From assembly GCA_008330645.1 (NCBI GenBank), contig VLTN01000028.1, positions 186,001 through 250,000 on the forward strand: a stretch of 64,000 nucleotides of DNA, in the 5' to 3' direction. The stretch is from Cafeteria roenbergensis (taxonomy: Eukaryota; Sar; Bigyra; Bicosoecida; Cafeteriaceae). Under the pieces are notes generated by a model, which saw nothing but the letters and a program-made list of their open reading frames with translations, was not told where the DNA came from and did no database searches. Made by a program: the position numbers and the translations under genes. The number at the start of each line of letters is the position of its first letter. Positions within the stretch are counted from its first letter, which is position 1. This document shows positions 21,901 through 31,504 of the stretch, piece by piece.

Positions 21901-22810
21901 TGCCGCCCCTGCTGCCGCCCCTGCTGCTGCTGCTACGGCACCGCATCCACAGGCGCGTCGTTCGCTCCAGCGGGGAACGGGGGGCGCGATGCCGCGGCCC
22001 GCGTCGGCCAGTCGCCAGCCCATCATCGCCAAGCCCATCCTGGCCCCGGCACCGCGGCCAGGAGCAGACCCTGGCCTCGCCGCCCCGGCGAGAACAGGAG
22101 TCGCCCAGCGTGCCGCTTCCGTCGGCAGCCGCCGCCGCGGGCCTCTCAGAGCCAGCGCCAGCTCTGCCGCCATCGTGTCAGCGGCAGCTCTTCGGCCGGC
22201 TTTGCAACCGCAGCGACGCACGAGGAGCTCTGCCACGCTTGTGCCCATCGCTTTGGGGTCAAGCACGCATGCCGCGCGCAGCAGCGAAGCTGTCGTCCTC
22301 CGGGATCAGGACCAGCACCCGCCAGCCCATTCCTTGCAGGCAGGGCCGCGAGGCGTTGAGAGCAAGGCCTTCAGGCCAACGACGCCAGCGAGCGACGCGA
22401 CTGCCGTGGGTGCAGACGGGCCCCGCCGACGCCCGAGGTCAGCCCACCGCGGGAGGCAGAGCAGCTCGTCGAGCAGAGCCGAAGTCGCGCAAGGGGCAGC
22501 GTTCGCTGCCTTCTCCGGGCTGCGTGTTAACCGGCTGAGCGGACCCGAGACCCTCGGGCTGGGCGGCACGGTCACGACCCCGTCAGGCCTGCCGCTGCAG
22601 CCAGCGGACAAGCCTGATTCACGGCCTGCGGACGTGAAGCCGCCCCCGACACCTAGCAGGCGGGCAGATCGCCAGGCCAAGCAGGAGGCCTCGCCGCGGC
22701 TGCGGTCTCCGCGCCTGGCTGCCTTGGCAGGGGAGGCGGAGTCGAGCCGCGCAGGCGGCTCCGTGGCCAGCGTTCGTGTGGGCTCGGAGGTGTTGCTTCA
22801 CGCTCGTTAG
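15935..22810 (+). CDS. Giant low-complexity protein with a split cyclic-nucleotide-binding-like fold
   Basis: A single open frame encodes 2,291 aa from the ATG at 15935. Residues about 35-75 (CGVVRVARRGEVLCEQGRAN then AAIVVVASGEVACEV) look like the first half of a CNB beta-barrel. After a Gly/Ser/Ala insertion come VSDLVTLGTATLARGGVFGG and, much later, GETVVVASSTARLVLLPKAR, the usual closing strands and helix. The phosphate-binding cassette (FGE..L, PR.A) is degenerate: FGGGIDAR with no matching Arg, so nucleotide binding is doubtful. A coiled-coil segment (RAEEDRAAARRALAARHRRE) lies near residue 790, and the rest is predicted disorder rich in Ser, Ala, Gly, Pro and Arg. It could be a cAMP-pathway scaffold or simply a structural relic. 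It pairs divergently with receptor A. Confidence 0.6.
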   Translation: MSLEEREQARRRPRECLEALCSVLSGGPTDLASLAACGVVRVARRGEVLCEQGRANAAIVVVASGEVACEVATPLGEGGGAGATTPASRPANAPGMGSSRPAGDHSHAQAAHPAGRHGSERKSGAHPSAGAGSGGQSSRHAAADEARGKGEAEAAAARAAAGDVWRGRVSDLVTLGTATLARGGVFGGGIDARTEAAASLFAALPLRKSRKVAALGALAGLAVAPTGDDGPGGGEGSAGADRADRSGGGGGGGKAAPAPALAAASSAVRRLALARKQRHGHAAETTSAAAASVPGQADAGAALPGSTTPSSTSGRKRSDRSGRPSSAGSASYPAQRSTKSSARGRHFAVGSAPGPPTPANARPGSAGSIPPTFAAGTAAAAGVASLPGAGHVMSLLRVRDAGQAAHSSASARRELPALPSSLSIAALTERLALVHVPGQPMLRGLSPAATASLDPACPCGETVVVASSTARLVLLPKARLARLAGEAQAALGRLEQLERRSALLRASEESGAPSDALVQNEWARSAAALQARDRTLPSAVVALARAAAVAVSHRLSSAAEQVRRLSDAGAVRAARRRPARGTLRRGNAGTRLGIPAELAAAARRGEVRDEDDDDDCVGDDDGEGEGDGEGCGFAAAGAGGGRRGGPSRRAGAAPAQDPGTGPRVVEGRSVSGLASLLRSAQEVAAREGAARRLAEAQMGGGVRGGASEAEITLNAAIRGMAQTSTAVLEQRQGDETAGSGAASRSGAPASSASRSSAAQPSSRPASALAAASGASSARKGLEAVLQRERAEEDRAAARRALAARHRREAEEQAIRRLRSGRADPEASAAEAAKRAAQATPEHSSRILAAAGPAWQPIHPLSLARPRRVDAAGLLLSAAADVEEGGLQAGKGSAREPADRQQVVPAGGAAGLADGEAASSPRGGRGGMRDSTHGGLLRRSKRRSARTDTSSVWPGAFVLLGGAGAGGTGERGGAGTGSHPGGRGSGLGAGGLRAPSTHRLGGSFASGTASGRGGGLARGGEAAPPQRGSAREAASAAPSLRVGQSGLKGDDADPQSSASLLRAEQPKREQGDGQGGPHGHLDQCGLHSADPSEDSDAKTDAEATPPRGTVPALGGSTPETGAAQLRLGDSSVAGLTTPGGRGFGASLVAGWSGRPDGSSEAMESTAAGRLRAGAPMTGSLEALAAAGSAMFGDAADDQSSSAPGNDSSRHPVPGRAVTKSDGATRSPDGEGASSRRQASEAGGVAAGSRARLPAAAQPPPHQGRGAALGERRRRSGSAEKRPQTGRATPNGSSPQRGQASRQEGPPDRSPAEAAAAPSPIRAPRPATEAGHVVGSPKRSGVLALGPAADWAEEPSPIAPADRRLAGGSSGSGSGSGGATDVGGGTGGTARSPPAQPEARPPALAAALRAVATAAATDVIEARRQQHRSGLPSAPPRRSRGSLTSAEQRPAQPPLDPQAPQRRQTLPLALLKPLPLSHPGEPETAPPSPVEAAPARASGGARQRVASGRAAGGAVEAAAADHASRRATARQEPFRGVAAEAAAAAAAEASMSALAPAAAPAVSLQANRWPDGRKGLASSSAQRPRSASGSASTANGSGGAGPLEPQKRPSRGQSAKQGPNGHARCTVSIVTVVQPESLPLRGAAPGTAWAAARQGPPSTSQRGRGVRSGADAMGAASASAQRGLASSRPATAAGTRTTPAPLRGDGPLAAGPSVLNGTAAGRRRPTTAAAAGAVPRGGAGAAEETPEMGERAGAASAAGGERQGASPREQGGHRSGEAAPRLAAASLGASLERQPGEDFASFVSRRQRAATAGAGGTRAGGGEPPSTGRTSSRWGLGGGSDAGPPGAVNDRSWAVSAWERTGKRSTSHSRGRARDAGPASARSAMSSLPLLSARASMASGGFTARGAPAAGQASQPHGGEEGGDPRSRDSATGNSSKAGAPEAPPDGATTVQLVQTVAGRSVITGPQGMVVGNPSARLGSPRAQAFAPAAAAAPAAAPAAAATAPHPQARRSLQRGTGGAMPRPASASRQPIIAKPILAPAPRPGADPGLAAPARTGVAQRAASVGSRRRGPLRASASSAAIVSAAALRPALQPQRRTRSSATLVPIALGSSTHAARSSEAVVLRDQDQHPPAHSLQAGPRGVESKAFRPTTPASDATAVGADGPRRRPRSAHRGRQSSSSSRAEVAQGAAFAAFSGLRVNRLSGPETLGLGGTVTTPSGLPLQPADKPDSRPADVKPPPTPSRRADRQAKQEASPRLRSPRLAALAGEAESSRAGGSVASVRVGSEVLLHAR

Positions 22811-23100
22811 AACCTGCGCGTGTGTGAGTTGCGCAGAGGCAGCCCCACGGGTGTGTTTGCGCGTTCGATGGTTGCCCCTGGCAGTCGAGTGAAGCCAACC
22901 ACGCCCGCGCAGACGCAAAACTGGTTTGTCCCAAACGCAGTCAAATGCTCACGCAGCTGCTGGTGCCCTGCTCAGGGCAGAGATCCGGGCCGCGCTGCTT
23001 CGCTGGCGGATGCGATGGAGCGCTGCAGGCAATGCAACGCCGGCCAGCGGGCCACTCCGGTACCGCAGCGCCTGCCCAGCTCTCGTATGGGACGGCCCCT
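22811..23100. other. Convergent 3' intergenic region
   Basis: This is 290 bp between two gene 3' ends. Nothing else was recognised. Confidence 0.4.
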
Positions 23101-26100
23101 CTACGTCGCCGGCTTGCTCGCGACCACAGACACCGCCCCGTGGCCGGGCGCTGACACCAGCACCGCAAGTTTGCGGACGCGGTCGAGCGCATCAGTCGAC
23201 AAGCTGGCGTAGTCGGCGACGCCCGTTGCGCTGGTGTAGCAGTCCTTGAAGAAGAAGGCGTCCGAGTCGGAGCCGCCCTCGGTGCTGCTGCCAAACACCT
23301 TCACGTACGCAGAGTGAACAGGGCGGCCGGTTGCGCGATCCGTCACCCGCACGCGCCCCGCCGAGTGCATCACCTCGACATCAAGCGAGCAGGCAAAGAA
23401 CGTGGCGGACGCGCGCTTGCCCCCAGCCACGGCCTCGATCAGCAAGTTCGGCCCGACAGACGCATCCACAGCGACATCCAGCTCCCTGGCGGACCCGCCG
23501 CCCACGGCAGGGAGCGGCACCGTGACGGACTTGTTGGGCCTCACGAAGCCGAGTGCAGTCTTGCCACCGCTGCCCGCGCCCGCCGACGTGAAGGGCTTGG
23601 TGGAGAAGAGCAGCTCCACGTCCATGCAGTAGTAGCGCAGCTCCACGGACTGCACGTTGGCGGCCACGATGCGGAGGCTGGCGTCGCTGCCCGCGCCCTT
23701 GGTCAGCTCCATGTCCAGCGTGGGCTCGCCGCCCGCTGCCCCGGCCTGCTGGGCCTCGCGCAGCAGCTCCGAGCCCAGGTCCTCGTCGCGCTCCCCAGGG
23801 GCCGTGCCGCCCTTGCTGGACGACTGCCCGGCCTTGCCGGCCCGGGACCCGCTGCCCGACGCGGCCTCCTCCTCGGCAAGGTCGAGCTCTGCCAGCTGGG
23901 AGCGGACCGCGGCGAACTTGGCCGCCCACCTGGGCACCGGGTACGCGGCGTAGGCCTCAGCCACGCGCCGCGCCACCGCCAGTCCGCCCTCTGGCGCGAA
24001 GAAGTCAATGTACGCGGCCATGTAGTCGTAGGCCAGCGCGCACCACGAGGCCGAGCCAGCGGACGGGGCACTGCCGCCCGCGCCCGCGGCAGCGGCCGCC
24101 GCGGCTCCGCTGCCGTCGCCGCTGCCCCCCACAGCGGCGCAGCCTGCGGGCGCCTGGACCAAGGCGAAGTGCCTCTGGGCCTCCTCCACGCGGTCCTGCA
24201 GCAGCAGGTGGTACACGAGCGCGAGCCTCTCCGCGGCGGTCACGGAGGCGGCCGGGGCGTGCATGAGCGTGGCGAGGAGGCGGCGGTACTGCGCGGCCAC
24301 GGCCGTGTTGGCGATGCGGCGCTCCTCCCCCAGGCGGTGGGCGCGCGAGTTGATGAGGGGGGCGTACTCGAGGTGCTCGTACATGCCAGAGGCGGACTTG
24401 TCGCCATCGTGGAGGCTGGGATGCAGGTTCAGCTCCTGGCCCGACACGTGCGCGACCTGGCCGTCGACCATCGGCACCCCAAGCTCGGGCGCGAAGTTCA
24501 CCAGCGCAGAGCTCAGCCGTGGTCCTGCCACCTTGGCCACGGACGGCAGGCCGCCGCTGGGGTGCCCGGCGTACTCGGCCATGCCCTGCGGGTCCTTGTG
24601 CTTGAACGCGTAGCCGAACACGGCGGCGTCCCACTCGCAGCGGGCCCGCAGCGCGGCCGTGATGGCCTTGTAGGCGGGCTCCTCCGCGCAGCGCCACGCG
24701 ACGTCGGAGAGCCTCACGCCGTTCACCTGCAGGTTGGACGTCGACAGGTAGGCGATGCACTCCTCGAGAGGGCTCTCGTTCGCGATGTACTCCCACGACG
24801 TCTTGTCCACCACGGTGAGGGCCGTGACGACACGCAGCTCGGCAGGCGCGGCGTGCGCCTCGAGGGCCTCCCCTGCCGACACGTGGGCCGGGAACATGCG
24901 GAAGGCGCCGAGGAAGGGGAAGTAGAAGCTGAACTCCAGCGTGCGGGTTTCGTACGCGGAGAGCCGAACGTCAAGCGTCCGCGTGACGAACCCAGACCGC
25001 ACCGGAAGCGCCCCTTGCGGGATCTGCAGGAGCACGCGGAGGTCGCGAGACGAGGAGGACACGTTGGTGACCACGACCTGCGCCCCGTACACCTTGTTCC
25101 GGAGGAACTCTCCCGTCTCCAGGTACTTCTCTGTCACGGAGCCGTCGGCCTCGGTGCGCGAGCGGTCCTGCGGGTCGAAGAAGTTCTGGCCGACGAGCAC
25201 TCTCGCCGCGGCGGGGGCCTCAGCCTCGGAGATGTCCACCTTGAAGAGTACCAGGGGCGCCTCGCGAGCCAGCCATGTTGTCTGGCTTCCCACCGTCGTC
25301 ACTCGAGAGGGCACTGGCATGTCGAACCCGAGCCCCAAGACTGCAATGGCAGCCAGCACGGTGTTGATGTTCCCCACTTCTGCCGCGAAGTGAGTGGAGA
25401 GGAAGGGCGCGCCGTCGGACCTCGACTGGTGTGCTGCAAAGTCTGCCCAGAAGGGGCTGTCGGGAATGAGCGACGAGTCAAGGCCACGCCCAGCGCGCAC
25501 TCGCCAGTAGTGAGTCTCGGCCAGCTCCTCCGTCTTGTCCACTGCGCGGAACAGCTGGCGACGGCGACGCGTTGCGGCATCGACCTCGTCCGTTTGCGAC
25601 AGCCACAGGCCGTCATCTGCCGGTCCCTGCCCCTCCATGACGTCTTGGCACTCCATCTGCAGCTCTTCCTCACTCGAAGCACAGTACAAGTCCTCGTCGT
25701 CCTCGTCGCTGTCCTCGGCTTCCTCCGCAAGGCAGCGCCGCTCTGCTGAGCGATGCGCAGCGCTCACTTTGTTCCGCTGCCCACCGAATCCCGATCCGAA
25801 GCTAGCAGCCCCGTCACAGGCCATGGGAGCTTGGTCTGCGCACAGCCCCAGCACCAGCGGCACCTCGGGCTCCTCGAGCCCCGACGACGCCAGCGCCGCC
25901 TGGAAAATTCGCTCCCTGGCCGCCGCAGACGGCTTGCGAACGGACGCTCTGTCGTGCGAGTGTGCGACGAGCTTCGACGCCCCTTCGCGGCCGGCGAGCA
26001 AGGCGCGCTCCAGCGCGTTGAGCAGGCGGAAGCGAGGGGGCTTGGCGTATTCGGAGAGGTCGTGGCCGAGCAAAAAGTGGTCGATGAAGGTCTTGGACCG

Positions 26101-29100
26101 CTTGCAGGCCACAAAGGGCGCCACGACGGCGTCGAACCAGGCGCGGTCCTTGAAGTAGAGGAAGAGGTTCACCTCGTGGCAGGCGTACTTGGAGTACAGG
26201 CGGCGGCGCTCCGGCTCGTCCGTGGCGTGCCACCGGCCAAGCCACGAGAACTCGCCCAGCACGCGGCCGTCCCCGCTCAGCGTGGCCATGAGCTGGAGCG
26301 CCTTGCTGACGGTGCCAAACTCCTCTGCCTGCGTGTCGGAGGCTGCCGTCAGCGTCGTGCTCTCCCCAGCCTGCAGGGCCACCGCGGCCTTGCTCTGCAC
26401 GAAGTGCTTGGTCGTGTCCAGGGGCTCCTGCAGCGTCAGGTTGCGGTAGCAGCGGCGCAGAGGGCCGGCGCCCGACACGTCCAGGGCCGCCGCGCCAGAG
26501 TCGCTACCGTCGGTAGAGGCGGCGGCGCAGCCAGCCGCGGTGGACGGCACCCCAGACCCCTCCAGCTCCTCGCCACCAAGGAGCACTTGCCGCACGGACG
26601 ACGTGAAGCCGTCGCAGTAGACCACCGTGGCGACGAGACCGGCAGCCCAAAAGGCCTCCCGAACGTGAGGCTGGCCGAAGGCGTCAAAGGCTTCGGCGAG
26701 CGACACGGTGGCCACGCCGTCGGTTCCCGGTCGCACGTTGGCGATGCAGTGACCGGGGGCACCGAGGAAGTCCCAGCCCGGCTCCGCCGTAGGCGTGCAA
26801 GGGTCGGGGGAAGAAAATCCCGGTTTCGCGCGGTCCACGTTGGCCGAAACCGCCCGCTTCTTGGCCTTGAACCGCATTGTCGAGCTCAGACGGGAGAGCT
26901 CGCGTGCGTCATCCTCCAAGTCCGCGAGGCACTCGCTTCGCAAGAGGACTGACTCAAGCTGTCTGCGAGGCATGTCTTCGGCGAGTTCAGCCTGCTTCTC
27001 GAGCGCCTCCCCCTTGCGGGCCTCGATCTCGTCCGACTTTGTGGTGCGCTGCATCCACGGCGTCAGCAGCAGAGACGGCCTTGGCAACGAGTTGCCTGGC
27101 AGTGCCAGCTCGCGCGACTGCCGATCGACGACGTAGCTCTCCTCCTCGCCGAGCGCCACGTTGCGGAGGTACTGGCTCTTCGCGGGCTTTGACGAGGAGA
27201 AGACGCGCCTTCGGCTGGCCATGACGCCCACCTTGGCCATTCCCGCCGTCAGGGCCCCAGCGCCGGCGCGAGCTTCGAGGTGGCGCACCCACACGTGCAC
27301 CCGCGCGCCATCCGAGCCGGCAGTGGGCGGGGCTCCCCCGTGAACATGCACTGCCAGTGCCAGAGAAGCACGGTCAAAGCTGGTTCCTGTGATGACGGCT
27401 GGGAGCGAAGGGGCCGTGGCAAAGAACCGCCCCGCGTCGGCCAGCAGGCCCAAGTCGGCCTGGCCAGCCTTGTCTGCACTCAAGTGCGTGGCAGACCCCC
27501 TGCCCCTCGCAGCAGCAGCCGCAGCAGCCGCACCTGCAGCGCCTGCTGCGTGGTCGGAGCCTGCGCGAGGCTGGATGTTGATCGCGATGGCCACGACGCG
27601 AGCGTCGCGGCAGTCTGCCCCACGCCGAATGAGAGCGTACCGACCGGCCGGCAGGCCGCGCACGACGAGACAGCCGCGCGTGCTGTCGAAGGACAGGTTG
27701 CTGGCCGTGAGATTGTCGCGCTGAATGGACCCCGGGGCCACGTGACGGAGCACCGGCGATGCGGGCACCCCGCTTAGGGCAGGGCGCAGGCTCACGAGGC
27801 GGGCCCGGCCCACGCCCGACTCGCCGGGGGCAAGCGAGTGAGGGATGACGCATTGCTCCGCCGCGCCGGAAACGCTCCACAGATGGGATGGCGCTAAGTC
27901 CGAGGAGTCGGGTCCCAGGACGAAACACGCGCGAGGCGTGCTCGGCTTGGAGCCGGACGCCTGAAGAGACACGACGTTTTCGAGCTGGCCAAGAAGCACC
28001 CGCCCGGCGGCGTCCGTGGTTGCAGAAAAATTCCGCTCCCGTGTGTTCACTGCGTTCAGGAGCGCGATGGAGAGCCGCTCTCCCGCCACAGGCTCGCCCG
28101 CCTTGCCGAGCACGTACAGGCCGTATCCGCGGGACGAGCGGTGCAGGAAGATGGCGCAGGTGTTGGATGTCTGCTCCGCCTGGTTCACCTGGGTCCTGTG
28201 GGAGGACCGCAGCGTGCGCTTGGCGCCCGAGTGGGCAGACTCCACCACACACTCGAGCGAGAACTGCAAGCTGCTAAGCCGGTTGGGAACCGCAAACGTG
28301 AGAGTCAGCTCCTCTGACGACGACAGCTTGACGTCGCGCCACACGCGGGTGGCTTCCGTGCCTTCCACGTCGGTGCTGACCACCGTCACCGTGGCAGACT
28401 GCGCCATTGCAAGCGGCAGAGGCGAGAGCAGGCCCTCCGAGCCCGTCAGGTAGAGCCTCGGCCGGACCAGCACCGTGGCCGAGTGGTTGTCTCTGACCAG
28501 CGCCTGGTCGTCCAGAACCCACCCGCACTCGAGCGAGACGTCACCGCGCTCGTGCTTGAACGACAGAAGACTGCTGAAGGGCCAGTCGGACGGCCCGCGC
28601 GCCACTGCCGGCCCTCCCGCGGCCGCGGCCACGGCCGCAGAGGCGCCGCCCTCGCCGGCCACCGGTTTCGGTGCTGCAGGGCTGAGGGTGACAACGATCG
28701 ATTTGGAACTTGGAGCCGCGCCAGTGTACGGGATGATGATCTGGCTCCCGGCGTCAGAGTCTCGCGCAGCCGCCGTCTTGAACGCCGTCGGGTGCTCCAC
28801 CGCCTCGCAGCGGAACTCGGTGCCGTCCATCCAAATGGACGCGCGATCAGCGGGGACGGGGCGGTTGTTCTCGTCCAGCACGCGGAACGAGTGGCCTGCT
28901 GCCGTAGCGGCGCTCACCACGCGGAGGGCGCCCTTGCGGATGATGCAACGGGCGCGCAGGCCGCCGCCGATCGCCTCCATGATCCACACGCCGCGCCTGG
29001 GCTCCGCGAGCGCCGGCAGCGCGATTTCCTCCGCGGCCTGGTGGAAGGGGCTGCGCTCCAGCGCGATGGTCTCGACCACCGCAGGCACGAGGCCAGCCAG

Positions 29101-31119
29101 TTCCATGTCGGTCTGAACGTCGGCACCGGTTTCGCGGAAGATGGCCGTCGTGTTGAGCTCAAAGAGCGACACCGTGAGCCGAGGCACGTTCTTCACGTGC
29201 AGCCGGATGGTCACTGCGTCATGCACGGAGAAACGCTCTCTGGGCTGCACGAACGCCAGCGTGGTCTGCTTGCGCAGGGCCTCCAGCGAGTTCGCGTCAA
29301 ACGCCGAGGTCCACTTAATGGACACCTCGCCCTCCAGAAGCCGGCTTCTGGCCTCCATGCCCGGGATGTGGCTCTTGTGAAGGTGGCGACGGACAGCGCG
29401 TCCCGCCTCTGCGTACGCATCATTGCCCAGCCCTCGCTGAATGGCATCGTCGATGAGTGAGCCAAGCTCCCGTTTGGGCAGCGGCTTCATCAGCACAGGC
29501 AGGTCGGTGACGAGGCCAGGCGAGGCGGAGTCGACCACGGCGCCGTAGGAGCTGAGCTCGCCACCGGAGGGGCCCGAGTTGCCAAAGGAGTGGTACCCTG
29601 GCATCTGAAGGAGCGCTTTGAGGGCGTCGGGGGCCGCAGCGGCGGTGCCGTGCCGCTGCATTGCCAAGCGAAGGCGCATGCCGTGAGCCCACCCTCGAAG
29701 GTCGTTCCACTGCACCGGAAGGGTGAGCGCAAACCCCATCACCGCGCTGATGTACGCGTCCTCCGCGGCCGGGTCGCTGTCGTCAAGGCGGGTGCCCTCG
29801 TGCGGCGCCAGGCGAGCAACAACGGCCTGCACCCAGGAGAGGTCGTTCTCGAGATCCACAACGCGCCCGCGCGACCGCAGCCGCTGCAGCTCGTCCAGGG
29901 TCATGTCCGCATAGTAGCGGTGAGAGTTTGGCGAGATGTTGCTGTCACCATCGGCGTCCTCTGCACCCGTGCGCGAAATGGCCCGACGAATGAAGCCCAA
30001 CACGCCCCTCGAGGACCGGAGCACATCCGCCGGCACGCGCTCCGTGCGGTCCTTGACGAGGCTTGCCATGATCGTTTCCACGAGCGTCACGGGGTCCACG
30101 GTCAGGGGCAGGCCCTGCTCGAGGATTGCCCAGCGCAGCCCGAGCTTGTTCGGAGCCGCGTCCTCAAGCAGCGCGCGGACAGCGGGCAGCTCGATGACAC
30201 CTGATGTGGGCCGCAGAGACGACACGATCCAGCCAATACGCTCCACAATGGAGGGCTGGGTGCTCAGGAAGGTCGGGCGGGCGTCTTTGACAAGCGACAG
30301 CGTATCGAGGGCAGCCTGGAGTTGCGGTGAGGCCAGCGCCGACGGGGCCGCCGCTTCCGCTGCTGATGCCGCAGCGGCCGCAGCAGTCGCAGCAGCAGTC
30401 GCCGACGTGCGAGTCACGCGTGAATGGCCTGTCGAGGCGCCGCAGACCTCGCTCAGCTCGGCAGCAGCCTCGGCCTTGCTGGCGCTGAGCAGCGCCCGGC
30501 GAACCCTGTGCCTCTTCAAGATGGCGAGCTGCTGGGTGGCTCGCACCTTGGCCATGTCAGGCTCGACTGCAGCGAGAAGCTGCTCCAGCTTGTCCGGGAA
30601 GCCTGCGCAGGGGCGAGGAAAAGGCAGGCCGATGCGTGCGTGGTTGCCCCTCAGGCGACTGCGCACCCGTGCTTGTCACCGCGGCGCAGCTGGCGAGGCT
30701 CACCCTGCTGTTCAGACAACAAGGAAAGGCACTGCACGTGCTCGCATGACCCTGGGGTCAGCGTTCCAATCAGGCGCTCCCGTTCCTGCGGCGCGGGGCA
30801 GGGAGGGCGGGAATCCTTGCATTTTCCTCCGTTTTCGGCGATGGACTGGGGCCAGCGCTCGGTTGCGGGCAGAAAAGGCCGCCGGCCTCCGATCACTCAA
30901 CGCAAAGGCCCGCAACCACGGCCAGGGACGGGCGGCGGGCCGGCGGAGTCAAGTCCTGCACGCTGGGGCCTGGCCGTGGCGGCGTGCTGCAATTGCCGTC
31001 ATTGAGCCTTCCCCTCCCCCTCCACCCGCCCCCCTGCTCACCTCGGCAGCCAGCGCCAGGGCCCATTTCTCCTGAAATTCCAGTGGAAACTGCGAGAAGT
31101 GCACTTCCCCCTGTGCCAT
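23101..31119 (-). CDS. Giant alpha-2-macroglobulin-like beta-sandwich protein, function unknown
   Basis: Three exons, complement(23101..30602, 30704..30785, 31042..31119), give 2,553 aa; both introns (101 and 256 nt) are GTGAG...GCAG and the phases fit. The start is MAQGEVHFSQFPLEFQEKW. There is no signal peptide, so it is probably cytosolic. Around residue 510, FSVHDAVTIRLHVKNVPRLT and FRETGADVQTDMELAGLVP resemble macroglobulin (MG2-type) domains. Several more beta-rich stretches follow, for example around VAGERLSIALLNAV. An acidic linker lies near residue 1690, then a conserved-looking helical core (THYWRVRAGRGLDSSLIPD). The last 120 residues (PVHSAYVKVFGSS, KDCYTSATGVADYASLSTD) look like a bacterial-type Ig/MG domain. 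From memory, large uncharacterised homologues with these motifs occur in protists and some bacteria. No thioester motif was seen. The role is unknown. Confidence 0.7.
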
Positions 31120-31504
31120 GGCGATGCCGGACGCGGGCGGGGTGCGTGGCGCGGCGCCGGCGGCCAGGGCAATCTTTGGGCGCTGCAGCAAGAAAAGAAT
31201 TCTTCGGCTACAGTCTGCCGTCCGGCGACTCTGCGTTGCAACCTGTCGGTCCTGGCGGCGGGCCCAGTGCCGCGCAGCACCGCGGCGGAGGGGAGTAAAC
31301 AATAACGACGGGTGCAGTCTTGCCAATTCAGCAGCATGCTCGAGCGGTTCCACGCAGCTGGCGGCAGAATGCACGCGCTGGCTGCCAGCTCTCGCGCCGA
31401 ATGAGGGTCGGCAGCGCGAGTGGACCGAAGCCGCAACATTAGCAAAGTCGCGCGCCACACAGCAACATGAGCGCGCACGCCATCGCAATCGAACACCCCC
31501 CCTA
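31120..31504. other. Intergenic region upstream of macroglobulin-like gene
   Basis: This is 385 bp between the start codon of the macroglobulin-like gene and the stop codon of receptor B, both on the minus strand. It should hold one promoter and one 3' UTR. Nothing else was recognised. Confidence 0.4.
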
